Of a stretch of DNA of 64,000 nt, positions 12,156 through 24,924 are shown piece by piece; within the stretch, counting starts at the first letter, position 1, and each line of letters opens with the position of its first letter. This stretch comes from Tubulanus polymorphus. Lineage: Eukaryota > Nemertea > Palaeonemertea > Tubulaniformes > Tubulanidae. The stretch spans positions 2,485,001 to 2,549,000 of the forward strand of contig NC_134025.1 of NCBI RefSeq assembly GCF_964204645.1. Direction: 5' to 3'. The translations under genes were made by a program, and so were the position numbers. Under the pieces are notes generated by a model. The model did no database searches. It was given only the letters and a program-made list of their open reading frames with translations, and was not told the origin of the DNA.

Positions 12156-12615
12156 CTTCCGCATTTAAATTTCCCAGCATTTTTAGTTAAATTCGAATGA
12201 ACCTTTCTCTTCAGTAAATCGTTTTTGAATGAAAACGATACCAGTCACTGAATAGAAAAATCAATTAATGTATATTTGGTGGGTCCTGTGATAATGTTTG
12301 GATTCGGGAACCTAAAATTTTACTTGAAAGTTGAAGATAATGAACTAATTTTGACAGCATAAGACTGAGTGCTCGGCCGCCATCTTGCGGGAAAGCTGGT
12401 ATTGCGGTTGCCACTGAACTCGAACTGCGCGAATGTAGGAAGTCGACGAGCGGTTACGTCAATTTTTCCATCTTTCGTATTATCTTAAACTCAATGGACC
12501 TCATTTTCATTAGATTTGTGAAAACCATTAAATTCAGTAATAACTCGACTTTCATTTGGATTCGTCAGGTTATTTAACACACGTATTAATAATGTATTTT
12601 ACATTTATCAAGCAT

Positions 12616-12621
12616 AATAAA
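12616..12621 (+). promoter_or_regulatory. Polyadenylation signal AATAAA
   Basis: First clear AATAAA downstream of the receptor stop codon, about 550 bases into the 3' UTR. Assigned by position only. Confidence 0.4.
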
Positions 12622-12755
12622 CATTTTTAATTAAAGTTTTATTTTCAAGTGTAACAAAATTTTGAATAGAGGAGTTGTAGAGGATTCGTATTGATCTTTG
12701 TGGGTTGCAATTGATGTCATAAAAAATACACCACTAGTGTATATATAGTGGCTTC

Positions 12756-12911
12756 ATGATTACCCGATGAAGCTAATAAACGCTAGCAGGGAAAGGTCGC
12801 ATTTTCAACAGAAATCAAGTTTGAGATACAAAGAACTACCTAGTGCCTCTAATGTCAAGAAATATAGGAGCTTTCGCTACTAGTGTATATATATTAGCTT
12901 CATCAGGTAAA
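12756..12911. repeat. Foldback with GATGAAGCT arms
   Basis: Left arm TTACCCGATGAAGCTAATA begins at about 12756, and its near-perfect reverse complement (TATTAGCTTCATCAGGTAA) ends at about 12911. Related single arms occur near 4912, 5092 and, on the minus strand, 47064. The minus-strand reading carries a CTGATGA...GAAA arrangement. Confidence 0.75.
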
Positions 12912-15900
12912 TGAGTAAGTTACTATTACTAACAGTCTTCACGTTTACGGAATTTTGTGCTAGGTGGCATAACAATCGTTACCTCAATGGAGACGACAAT
13001 TTTGCAAACGGAATATTTGAGACGATTCAAAAACTTTATTTTCGTGAATTATGTATTCCCAATTCATACTACTTTCGTAGATTCTCAACCTAATGTTCGT
13101 TTATTACCACCGCAAAAATTGTAAGAGATCGAGTTCATTAATCCACGGTGAAAGTCGAACGAAATGACGTCAATTAACTTACATCCTACGCATCCGATGT
13201 TTATTTAATCGAGGTCATGAAATACGGTGATCTCGGAGGAAATTAATTAGTTTATAGATTTCTGTTTCTCTCAGAAACTGAAATGGATATATCTGGTTTT
13301 TATCTTTTATTTATCGTCTGAAGGAACCTTGATAAAAGAGAATCGGTTATTAGATGTGTTCGTGTCCAATATTCTTCCGTAATTTCTCATACACGCGACA
13401 TTTGCACTTAATAATTAACCTTAAGTGCGGAGCAGACTTTAAAGTATATCCGAAGAAATCGACCTTCAAACAGAGGGCTTGACCGGAAAATTTAGCTCTT
13501 GTCTCAATTAACTAGTGAATAATGTTCATATTTTGTGTCCATTGATTCGTTGATTTCCATTAACCACATTTGAGTTAAATTATGAATAACAAATATAATG
13601 TTCGATGAAACACTTTACGTCTTGTAAAGATTACCCGGTAAATCTAACAGAATGAAAAAGCAGTCAAAAATTTTAACTTCGATTAATGATTTATTTCAAG
13701 GTTACGACTGTGTCCTTATAGTACCATCATATATATATATATATCTGGTCCATCGCATAATTCGGTATATATCTGACGATGACTACAAGAAGTCACAATG
13801 TTAGAATAAACAGGGCTGCGAACTTGTGAAAGCACTATCAGTAACAAGTTGAATATTTTCAGTGACATTTCGTTGAAATATGAAAGAAAATATTCAAATT
13901 AATCAGTAATCATTAGTTAAACCGTCAGTAACATCTTTCATATTTCTGTATACATCAGAAAAATCAAATTAGTATTTCTTGTTATAGAATAGTAACAAAT
14001 AACAAATACTGATAATCAGGAACAGTTGCAGCTCTGAATAAATCATTACCTCAAACAAACATTTCGAACTCCTTTGTTCTTGCGAAGTGTAAGATTTTAT
14101 ATCATAGGTTAGAAAACAATTATTAGATATGTTTTGCCGTGTAGATGACACATTCTGTATAAACGACACCTGGACAAATATTTACCAGTACTGTCGCATT
14201 TCAACCGCAATCGCACGCAAGTATTGTATTTGGATATAGGATTGACCACGTAAATGTAAATGATTGATGGGAACTATTTCCACATTAATCGGTTTATCCC
14301 TAGCACTTTGCCAATAACTCATCGAATCCTCCGAAATATTGAGTCATAAAGACAATAATATATTCACAGACTGTTTATGTGTAAAATTAGATTATTTTAT
14401 TTTCAGTTGAGTTTAGTTTTACATTAATAACAAAGATCAAACCTATATAAAGAACTGAATTGATTCATAGTTCATTCAGCTTTACATTAATTCTATGATT
14501 CACGTTAACGATAGAATATTTGAAGGAAGGCGATACATATTGATTTATAATGGAAGCTAAAATTGTGTCCAAATTATCATCGAGAACGCACGTATAAAAC
14601 CATGCGAAGAAAGACCCTCTTCAGATTCACGTATGGGGACTGCTTGTATTTCAGCTTATGGCACAATAATTTCAGTTGTCTGCGAAATGCTTTTGTATTC
14701 AGACGTTTACAAGTAGAACTAGGTAAATACGATATGAATTTTAAGAGCTGTTGCAATCGAGCGCAGCCGATGTCTGAAACGTGTCCCACAGGGAAATCAT
14801 ACGAGATGTAGTCTATAACCAATGAATCTACTTCTGCAGACCTGGAAGTACCATTAAAAGGGAAACGGTACTTTCAAAGCATGCACTAAATGTTTAATCA
14901 ATTTCCATTACACACACAGATGATAAGATTTGCTTCCAATATTTCGAATTTCAGAAAATGAATTATGAACAAATTGCCGTTGTTGAATATAACACACAGA
15001 CTCACATGTAAACACATATATAATCCTTTATTAAAATGCATGTATATTTCTATTGATGAGTTTCATATTTTGATAGACATCTGAGAAACAAAAATTAACC
15101 GATTACATTTTTGTTAATTCTTTGCTTCATAATTACAGCAGAATACCCAACAGCAGTTTTAACACATCTTAAGTTCATCACAACGTTCTTTCGTTCGAGC
15201 ACCTTCGCAACCGTCATCACAACTTTACAATTTCATCAGAAGCGTGTAGAGTAGTTTCAGATGTTTTGTAATATATGTACATACATGAATATAATCTAAA
15301 AGGTTTTTGTGAGATGAAACTAATGCGTTTTTGAGCGATCATTGCGAGTGGTCAGGAAAGACGCGTAGCTCTCTTGATACATTTCACAGCTATATATCAA
15401 TGGACCATATCGTATAATAATACAGTCTTCCAATAGCATTGATTATTATTACCAATGTCTGTCGGAGGTGCTTGCAGAGTAAATATTGAAAATTACCATC
15501 GAAATGATGTATAACACAAAGTGGATGTGATAGGTCGGGTTGCTAACAGCAAGGAGTTTTACTATACACACTTTATGGGCTACAAGACTATGTATAATAG
15601 AAGTCATTACGATAATAGGATATACATCATAAATACAGCTTTCGATATAATCAAATTCAAGGTAAAGGACGGATGAAACAGCAATATCACAATATCTCAG
15701 CAGAAAGATTTCCATCAGGCTACAGGCCTACGCGGATAATTTTCCGCTGAATCGAATAAACAAGGAATAAAAATTCCACCATGTATGTCTTCTTATCCAT
15801 CGTAATTAGATGCAAAATACGGCCACCAAGACAATAAGCCATAGCCGCCCTTCCCTTCCATTATGAATAAGATTAACACGTTGCTATACTAAAATTCTCA

Positions 15901-16152
15901 CGAAACGAAAAACCTACGTTAGGATCTTACGTCTATTAGTAATACTAAGCTGCTAATAGCATCACAGTTGAATACACAGCGGACACCATAATACTTGTCC
16001 TCAAACATTCATCCACGCACCTTCATTCTGGCTTCCTGTGATTATTTCTTTCCATATAAATATCACTATAAAGATTACGGTAACAGTGTTTCTGATAAAT
16101 GATGGTCGTACATATTCGATTGTCAATGATGATAGCATTATTCACTTCCAAC

Positions 16153-16910
16153 TCAACCAGGTGCGATTCTGTTTTTAGGCTTGGCTTTTTTATCACCGAA
16201 AACGTCACTATCCTGTCCACAGCAGTATCGTAATAGGCAACATATTATGAGAAGAGCGGCGATGAAACCTGCTCCTATTCCAAAACCAGTGATCACTTCT
16301 TGAGTAAAAAATCCTTCGTCCGGTGCCTGAAATTCGTTTTAAATATGATGCATGAAATCTAGAGGAAGAATTAGAACCAGGGATATAAGCAGAAATATTC
16401 CCATTGCTATAATCAAATAAAAAAATATCAGAAAATAATTATTTCGGTCGATAAAAAATAAGAGGTTCTTTGGTTTTTGATAAAACCAATTAGAAATTAT
16501 TACTCTGCACGTGGGGCCTACAGTAAGCAAAATAAGTATCGATGTTTTGACATCGAAACCTTGGATACATTATTCAGTGTAGCGGGTATCCCATGTCGCG
16601 TAGCTATCAGTTTAGAAAAGTCGTTTTTGAAGTACCAGCACCACATTCACGTTATTCATAGTGGCATATTGCCAATACCGACAGCGTTTATTTCAAGGTA
16701 AAGAAAGACACAGGACGATATTCAATAGCTAAAACCCTTCACGTTTAACACTCTAGAAAATTCACTTACACTTGCAGATGGGGGCACTTGTTGGGCGACC
16801 TTGGCCTTGGTAGCTGTGGTTGTTGCTGTTGTCGTAGTTGATGGCGTAGTCGATGACGCTGCATATGCGACGGATGGAATTAAGTCTAATACTTGTAGAA
16901 GAAACCACAT
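16153..16910 (-). CDS. Small Thr-rich single-pass membrane protein (104 aa)
   Basis: Two exons on the minus strand: 16910-16770 and 16326-16153, joined in phase 0 with good GT-AG signals. The start ATG at 16910 follows a strong acceptor (long T run then CTAG), implying a 5' UTR intron. Residues 1-22 look like a signal peptide ending near SVAYA. A short Ser/Thr tract follows (SSTTPSTTTTATTTATK), then a membrane segment containing GFGIGAGFIAALLIICCLL, then a cysteine cluster (RYCC) and a short basic tail. The architecture is type I, with a probably O-glycosylated ectodomain. I do not recognise the family. It resembles in outline the larger mucin-like protein at 27585-28843. Confidence 0.7.
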
Positions 16911-17414
16911 ATTCTAGAAAAAAAAAACGATGGGCCCCACTTATGGGATCAGGTATTTCTAAGTATCGCCAATTGGGTAAGATTTTCAAGGATATCCTAT
17001 CGAGGTATTCTGAAATTGTTTAAGCCTGATAAATTCTAAAACTCTATCGTTTCTAAAAGCAATTCACAATCAATTTATGAATATGACGGCTTATAGACTT
17101 CTACTAATGATATGATTAGACTTATATTACGGTGATCGTGTACAGCAGTCAGTTGGAGAGATTAAATTGATTATCGTGTGAAGGGAAACTGTGGTGTTAC
17201 AGTAATAACATAAACAACCTGACGACATTCAATCGTGCGCGACACACACGCAAACCATTGATCATCCTATTAAGGTCACCGAAGTTAAGTAGACCTTTAT
17301 TTCAAGATTTTCAAACCACAGCGACCGGTCGTTGAATATCAGAAGCGATAGCATCACATTTCATAGGAACTTGAATGACAACCTTTATAGTCGGTAACTC
17401 TGTATAATAAGAAT

Positions 17415-17456
17415 ACCTTGGAGTAATCATTTGAAATCAAATGATTACTCCAAGGT
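17415..17456. repeat. Perfect palindrome, 20-bp arms, 2-base centre
   Basis: ACCTTGGAGTAATCATTTGA and its exact reverse complement flank two A residues. No terminal features of a known element are visible. Confidence 0.95.
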
Positions 17457-18606
17457 GGTTTTATCCACCCCACGATCACATTTCACTATATAAAGCCCCT
17501 GTAACACAATCGTGGGAATAACATTCACATTCGATCAATTAAAACTCATATCAGAATGTGAAATAGGTGAATTATTGTTGAACGACGCAGTTTTAACGAT
17601 AACTCAATAATTCTAATCGACTCATAATGAAATGCAGCTATATTTCATTAATCCAGCACTTTTCGTTTATTCAACAACGTGCTTATCTTCATCGTCATAT
17701 ATATCGACATTTTGAAGGATCGTTTCGGTGAATGATTAAGAAAATCTAATTAGATTAATTAGAACTGTTTTCACGCAACAGCAGAATCATCAATTACATG
17801 TACTTTACCTTCACTGAGAAAATAATGATCAATATAACGATATGATATCCAGCGTATTTTCACTTATGCCGGCAATTTGTCTCGAATTATACATTCTATC
17901 CGAGTTGTTTTGAAGCGATGAAGTTAGCGAGCTAGACGAGACGAGTGCTTCCTTACTTATAACGGCTATACTTAAATCAACTCGATCACGCTACAACCTA
18001 GCACCGGTTGTGATCCGTTACTTAGCAACCCAGCATCTCCGGTCGACGAAACCTTCCTCTTGAACGGCTGCAGTTGAACTCTGACGGAGCGCATGAATAT
18101 TAGATCGAATCAGTGTGACGGTTCAAGTTGATGCGAGGATTGTTTCTGTTGATTAACGGTAAACAATTTGACCGTTCGCGTTTTATATCGTTATAGAGAA
18201 TACGCCTTACGAGAATACGTACATACCTGTACGTATTAACTTGTGACCAAAGACGAAGGAGAAATGAAGACTTCTGTTTCTTTATCTATTTTTTTGGTTT
18301 TAAATAGAGAAGAACATCTCCAGAAATTAATGAATGAGAGGACCCTTTAAACCCATCGATCAAGTGGGCCTCGGTATTGCAGGGCGAGATGAAAAACGAA
18401 ACGGCCGTAAGACACTGCAAATTGGCGATCATAAGGCACAGAGAAAGGATTCAGTCGCAACACAAACGGGAAAATTGACGAATTGCTGTTTTGCGGAGAT
18501 AGTCTTAATACAGTGAAATATCCACTTTGTGTTGTTTAAATCTACTGGAGATGATTTAAAGTTATATGAGATGAGTGTGTCGGAAGACCCTTCAAATAGT
18601 ACGCAC

Positions 18607-18720
18607 AAAGCCCGCACCAACACAAACCAGCCCTCGCATGCCATGGTTTGATTGCCTCCCGCCAAAGCCTGCACCAACCCAAACCAGCCCTCGCAGGCGA
18701 GGGTTTGGTTGCCTCCCGCC
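18607..18720. repeat. Two tandem copies of a GC-rich 57-bp unit
   Basis: Units 18607-18663 and 18664-18720 differ at only a few positions. A partial third unit (AAAGCTGGCGCGAAC) follows. The unit is much more GC-rich than its surroundings. Confidence 0.9.
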
Positions 18721-19917
18721 AAAGCTGGCGCGAACATAAACCCTGGCTGCAAACACTTCATCGATCTCACCGCCCGAGATTTCTTGGGCGGAAAGGTCGC
18801 TATTAAGTGGCCACCAGTTTATGTATTAAGCCAATCAGATGCGTTGTTTTTCACCGGCAGATTTGCTATGCATCTGATTGACAAGATACTAATCATTTTA
18901 TTAGAAACACCAACATCTCATTAATATATACGATGAACCTGAACGTAGTACTTCCAAAGTATCCAAGTTATACTTCTGATCGGCGTGGTGCGTGCAATGG
19001 ACGCAAACAACGCGCACTAATAAAAGTTAGCACATCTATTATTGATACGGGGTGATTCCTAGTTACTAAGAGACGAACATCAAATTACTCAACCAGATAT
19101 GTATGTAATGTATCTAATGTCAGGTCATGTTACTCATTTGGACGGTTATAACCGAGCATTGCGTCGTTAATTCGTACTAAATTCATGTGGATTTACTTAA
19201 AGGACTATATACATTGTTTATGTTAGAGAAATACTTCCAAGAATATCGAATAAAGAAATAAGTAGAATTGCCACAATCGGATGCGGCGAATCGATGATTA
19301 AAAGCCACTCACTACATCTAACATTAAGAAATGTGATTCATTATCGAAAGTTTCGTCGAAGACGTGAAATTTTCATCTTCAGGTGTGACGTCAAGGGAGG
19401 CTACCTGATGATGGTCTCCAGCGGGAGGCCGAAAAACAGTTTCCATTAGATTTTTGGATCTTCGATAATCAATTTCGTTTTTAAAGATAATTTTGCATGA
19501 AGCGGGCTATTACAAAATTTACGATGATCACACGGGAGATCGGAATACAGCGTAAGTGAAGTGAAATCTAAACGCTGTATCATGTAAGTATATGGATAGG
19601 TTTTACAAACACACAAAAACCGCCGGTTGTGATCTTCGATGGAAAAGAATGAAATCGGGTACAGTCACCACTTGGCATGGTCCAAAGTTGTTACAGCCTG
19701 TGGGCTCTGTGACTGCACCCTTACTTAACGATGTAAACTCCGCATTTATATTGATAATTTCATTATCATTACGTGAAAAATAAATGATATTATATTAATT
19801 CCTTGAAATCAGTACGTGAAGTTTATCTGCATCATCACAAGTGTTAATTCAAGTTTCCGCCGCGAATTAGATACCCGGAACTGCATAACAGATTGACACA
19901 TAGTGACATAACGCAAA

Positions 19918-20947
19918 ATGGACAGCGACTCCGCCGAGATGGGGTCTGATGTAAGACGAAAAAGACTTGACGAATTATTCGTGACAAATCCGACACAGAG
20001 TGGGTCACCGTCCGTATCGCCGAGAAAATCTTCACCTTCTCCGGTTCTACCCTCGCCAAGGGTTTACCCGTCTTACGGTAAACCCGTTGCACCCGGGTAT
20101 ACGACGAATACTCGATTGTCGTGGATACATGAACTAGAAATACAATCATCGACGTCGAATCGTAGTTTGAAAGAATCAATACCGATCATGCCGAAATCTT
20201 TAGCTGTCATATGTTTCTTATTCAATATTACAGTACCCGGCTTAGGTAAGTCTTTTCATTTTAATGCCATCAGGACTATGGAAAATTATGATTGAATAAC
20301 CAGTCCACCATCTTTTGATCTTAGGTACATTTCTTGCTGGTTTAAGTCTATTTTGTTGTGGAAAACCACGTCTCATAGAGGAAGATGACGTCACGGGTTT
20401 CTTGAATAATACATGGACTGCATTGTTACAGTTACTTAGTACTCCTTTATTGTTGATTGGTTGGATATGGAGCGTTGTTTGGGGTGTTCTTTTTTTGAAA
20501 CTTTCAGGTTAGTAGATTTGCCTTGATTGAATTTGTGAAAAGTTATATATATTCTGTACATTACAAACTAGAAATTCTCGCAATCTTTTAGTAAGTGAAC
20601 CCCTTGATTATGGAGGAAACGGAAGCACTGCACAATCGAGAAGGTCAACAGATGACCAATCAGAGGAGCCGCCCATGATCGTTCTCCAAGAGGCACCGGT
20701 CACGTGTTCAGTGGCGACAATACAGGCGACACGTGATCTGCAGAGGTTAAATCTACGTCACCAACGAAATGGTCGTAACAGACAAATTATTGATAATCGG
20801 TTGGACTTTTTACGGGAAGGGACGATGGATGACTTAGTGAGAGTGAGTGCAGCGGTGTTTGGAATGAGTATGATTTCAGATGATAATACCGCTGCTGCTG
20901 CTGGACCGAGTCAGGAAATACAACATCCGTCACAATCATCGAAATAA
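19918..20947 (+). CDS. stum: Stum/SPEC3-family membrane protein (288 aa)
   Basis: Three coding exons: 19918-20245, 20325-20507 and 20592-20947, all joined in phase 1. Residues 1-90 form a Ser/Pro-rich cytoplasmic-type leader (SPSVSPRKSSPSP). The conserved core starts at MPKSLAVICFLFNITVPGLG and continues GTFLAGLSLFCCGK, which is the hallmark of the Stum/SPEC3 family. A second hydrophobic segment (LLLIGWIWSVVWGVLFLKL) follows at roughly residues 150-168. The last 120 residues are hydrophilic. Drosophila Stum is needed for mechanical sensing in proprioceptive dendrites; a similar role here is inference only. The family assignment rests on the two-segment core and its invariant P-G-x-G and CCG motifs. 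Confidence 0.88.
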
Positions 20948-21048
20948 CAGTATATTATATGCGATGTTTTCTTTGAATATATAATCGTTTTTCGTGCTCC
21001 CAGGAATGTTTGTATCAAACATAATCGACAACATTTATACATTCGTTG

Positions 21049-21054
21049 AATAAA
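21049..21054 (+). promoter_or_regulatory. Polyadenylation signal AATAAA
   Basis: Lies about 100 bases after the stum-like stop codon at 20947, a usual spacing for a short 3' UTR. Confidence 0.6.
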
Positions 21055-21419
21055 AGTCTGCAATTCTTGCCACAGACACCATGTTTTTAGGACTAGTAAT
21101 AAGTTCTTGGGGATTAAACGTTACATTAAATCTCACAATAAAAGAAAAACGAGTGTGAAAAGTTTCCTTGAGCTAGAATTCTATTCGACGTTTAGGATAT
21201 TAATAGTGGAAACTTTGAACAAAGCTCAAAGAAATTTTCGGCCCTTTCTTCTTCTTTTTAATTATGGGATTCATCTCATATATTATCGTTCCAACACGGA
21301 CGGAGTGTCTCATCAAGGTTTTTCATATCTTTGTATATACATCGCACGCATTCGCAGATTCATGCACACCATATCTTGTCTCAGTCACAGATTAGAAGAA
21401 TGCAGTCTGACGTTATTTA

Positions 21420-21694
21420 TTACGATGGATTATGAGAAGTAGAACGTCTACGAGGTGATGTAACCGATCGTTTGCGTTGTGAGAGACGTCTGTTGCTGCT
21501 GGTCACTGATTCACGTCCGGCTGACCGGTCACTAGATATTCGTCTGCCATCGTAACGCGATGACGTCGATAGTTTTCTCTCTACAGACCGCGCCGCCGCC
21601 GCCGCCGCCGCCGGTCGTTCCGGTGTGAGCGAGCGTATCCCGCGACTATTTTTACGCAGTGAAGATAGACTCATCATCTTTGGATTCAGATTTG
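21420..21694 (-). CDS. Terminal exon of an unrecognised Arg/Ser-rich protein
   Basis: On the minus strand an acceptor (tttttcag) at 21695 opens a frame reading NLNPKMMSLSSLRKNSRG and ending at the stop at 21420-21422. The exon encodes a run of alanines from a GCC-type repeat, then Arg/Ser-rich sequence (RRISSDRSAGRES, RRLSQRKRSVTSPRRRS) with many potential phosphorylation sites. An AATAAA overlaps the bases just past the stop. It may alternatively start at the ATG at 21677 as a small protein. Upstream exons would lie to the right, between 21.7 and 24.9 kb, and were not identified. Function unknown. Confidence 0.5.
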
Positions 21695-24600
21695 CTGAAA
21701 AATAATTTGAAATTGTAGCAGATTTGCACTCACACTCACACGTGTAGAAAAGGTAATGAGATTAAACCCACTATATATAAACATTTAGAAGATTAAAACG
21801 AAATGTTTTCATCAACTCGAAAATCAAAAGCCACGACGTCATTCCACTTATAAAACCGTGCGTTAAGGTTTATCATTTACAGAAGCGGAGACATATTTTT
21901 GTAAAACTTCAATTACTATTTTATATGAGAAAAATAGTGAACAACCTTGTAACCTTCTTTTACAAATACATATGTCCTCAAAATTTAAACTCAATTTTTT
22001 GGTTTAACGCTATTGGTTACTAAAGGGTATCAATGAGACCGCGACGATTAAAAATTGGAACCATGATGCTTGTGTATAATATTAAAATTGAATCATCTAT
22101 AGCTTACACATGAATTGAGTATCCGTTTCTTTTCCAGCCAATAGTGATATATACGTGGTGCGATTATTTTCATTATCCTCAGCTGAAAATAATAGTTTGT
22201 AGATTTACGAAATTCCTGTTATAAAAACAACGCGAATGATTGCTTACTATCAACTTTAACGAGGACGAGATTTTCCCGGCTTGTGACGTAGTTTGTTCCG
22301 TAATCAAAAGGGTTCGACCGAAGATGTTTTATCACCCCTTTATCATCGCATAACTCAACTATATCTGGAAGTATATATCGTTTATCTGAATATCATTAGA
22401 CATTGAATTCTCAAAGAAACAAAACAAGATTAGAGACATGTACGTAAATAAAAGGTCCGCGAATATATTGATATTGATGGTGTGATTGATGAGATTTGAG
22501 ACGAACAATACCAGCTGAATTCTTCAATTATCAATTCTTCAATTATTAATTTGTCTTAATCCGACAAATATTATCTCTTGTCTTAATTCGAGATTTTGAA
22601 TTCTAAGATTTCCTGATTTCCCGCAAACTGTTAAGTTGTTCCCCTGATTGGAATTGAGATTTGTTGAAAGGGATCAATCAAGCCATCATCCCTTGACCTA
22701 TTAAACGCGTTTGACTAAGACTCACCGTGTATTTGACAGTTACATCTTTTTCTGATGTTCTCTAATAATAAATGATTCTTACAATTCGGATTGAATATTT
22801 CAAACTCGTTATCTATAAAGAACATATGTGTTGTATAATAATAAGATTAACCAATATTTCGGTATATTTCATTCGACTCAGATGTCGACATAAACCTGAC
22901 GACAAAAATTAATGATATATTGTGAATGGTTCCAGATGAGTAAAAAAACTATTAAGAATGCGACATTTCTTGTATTTTAATTTTGATTGATCATGACTTG
23001 ATTTTGTGGCAGGATTAATTCGATTTTAATGACGCTGTCTGTGAACGTACCCCGTTCAGTAGTTTATCGAATATAAAGATATTCCGTAATTTTCCCGTTT
23101 TATAGGGCATTGTGTTATGCGTTGTTAGGCCAATGTGTCTATGAGTTATCTATCGATTCCCACTGTGACACAAAAACCCAACTAATGAATATATTCATAC
23201 CGGGTCGTTTCTTTCAATCAACAAAGAGCGCACTTAAAAAACATACCATTCATTTTTGTTTGGGACGATATTATCGGATATTTCCCATGTTGTTGTTTTT
23301 TTTTCGGCATCGAAATATAAGATTCACTAGTTTTAAAAGGAGAGGCAACATTTCACCAGGAATAGTAGAAAATCGCCTTAGGAGATATCATTGACGACTG
23401 TTTTTAAGAATGAAAAACCAAATAGCCCTAAATACGCAATAAACAAGCTCGAAGTACTTCAAGATACGACGAAATTCCCAGAATAAAAGAGAAATAACGA
23501 GTCTAAAATGTTTCCTCGAGCTGGTGTTTATTTCGAAGGTTCGACTTTATCCTAATAGTCCGAAATATACTCTAATAAACTCTCTAATAAAAACTCATAA
23601 ACTACTCGCTTTAGAAACATTTTGGACTTTTTTCTTTTATATCGTGGGATTTTATCGTATATTATCGTTAGCTAGATAAATATTACTTTTTCTTACCTCC
23701 GTAATTAACGGTAATAAACATTCTGTAATCACTGTTTCTTCTCGGAAGCTTATTTCATGATATCGCATTAATTCACCGTTAGTAGTTTACTTCAATTACA
23801 TATATAACGTACTTCAACAATTGTGCGTGCATGCAGAAACAAGTGTATTCTCTATCCACGTGTTTTTATCTTGAAGTGTTCTCGTAAATATTTGCATTGG
23901 CTTTAAATTGTCACTATGATAAAATTCTCAACAGGTCAATTCGTATGATTTCACCAGCCCTCGGCATTTCAAAGAATATTCGTATGATATGATTGTACAA
24001 ACGACGAATGACAGGCCCGGTAATTCTATAAAGAACGCGAGTCTCACGAAAACCCTTGACACATGCTGTTTGGGAAATATGATATTCTGAAAAGAATCGT
24101 ATGCGAGTTACAAAGAAGTTCTTGAGTAATAGCGAAAGATTATTTCTTGAAAATGCAATAACTTGATGTAATGAAGACTTCAAAATAATTCGAAGGACAA
24201 TTTCGGAAGGGTTGATACGAGTTGTAAGAGTCAGAGCCTAGACTGAGTGACATTTTCAACGACACTGAAGTAAACTTCATAGAAATAACACAAGTATCTG
24301 TTGGACATGAAAAACGGAACACGAGTCTGTGCGGTTCTCTAATTGAACAAACACGCGACTTTCTCGGCTACAACCTGAAAAAAACTCTCCCCTAACTGGT
24401 ACAATATATCATTTTCTATATTTTCCATTTCTCGGTAAAGAACAGAGTGAGTAAATATGTTTCATTTGAAACCTCACTCTTTATAATTGCATTACATATT
24501 GTATTTCAGTCATAATTGAATATTCACTCGCCACAAAACACTCGAGAAATTTTCAATCAAACATCACATACTAATATGTACAAATGATTAATGATTTATA

Positions 24601-24924
24601 AACGATGAAAAAATTCAACTGAATCGAAATTCAGCATTGTACATTTCAACCTCTCAAACTAACGATTAAAATTAACCTAATTTCCGTGCAGAAAACTATG
24701 AAAGGTTTTTGACGTGGTTGCATCACTTAAAAGCGATATAACTTGCATCCAGTCTCCGTCATCGAAAAACCTCATCCGTCACTTCACCAACTTACCGGGG
24801 CTGTTTTAGAATCGAAAATCGATGCTGGAACTGGCGTTTTTCAGACGGACGAATCCATTTAATAACTGTGGCTCACCAGACCTGATACAACATTAGTTGT
24901 TTTGATATCAACGAGAGTGTAACA
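21695..24924. other. Intergenic, no gene recognised
   Basis: About 3.2 kb between the Arg/Ser-rich exon and the PAN-like gene. It may hide 5' exons of the former. I see only AT-rich sequence with scattered short open frames and no convincing exon or repeat. Confidence 0.4.

Larger units (their letters stand above)
12068..16152. other. Long intergenic stretch, repeats only
   Basis: About 4 kb between the receptor stop and the 3' end of the minus-strand gene at 16153. It holds a copy of a dispersed repeat just after the receptor stop, the receptor polyadenylation signal, a foldback with GATGAAGCT arms at 12756-12911, and a short TA tract near 13730. Open frames here (for example 14563-14822, open on both strands) look like chance. 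Confidence 0.5.
16911..19917. other. Intergenic, repeats only
   Basis: Holds a perfect 20-bp-arm palindrome at 17415-17456, a 57-bp tandem duplication at 18607-18720, and a hairpin with a CTGATGA...GAAA core at 19403-19431. Open frames at 18334, 18429 and 19592 have no recognisable features; one of them is an artefact of the 57-bp repeat. Confidence 0.5.

Noticed and set aside
14563-14822. Overlapping open frames of about 80 codons on both strands
   Set aside because: No domain, signal, splice or compositional support; consistent with chance in this stretch.
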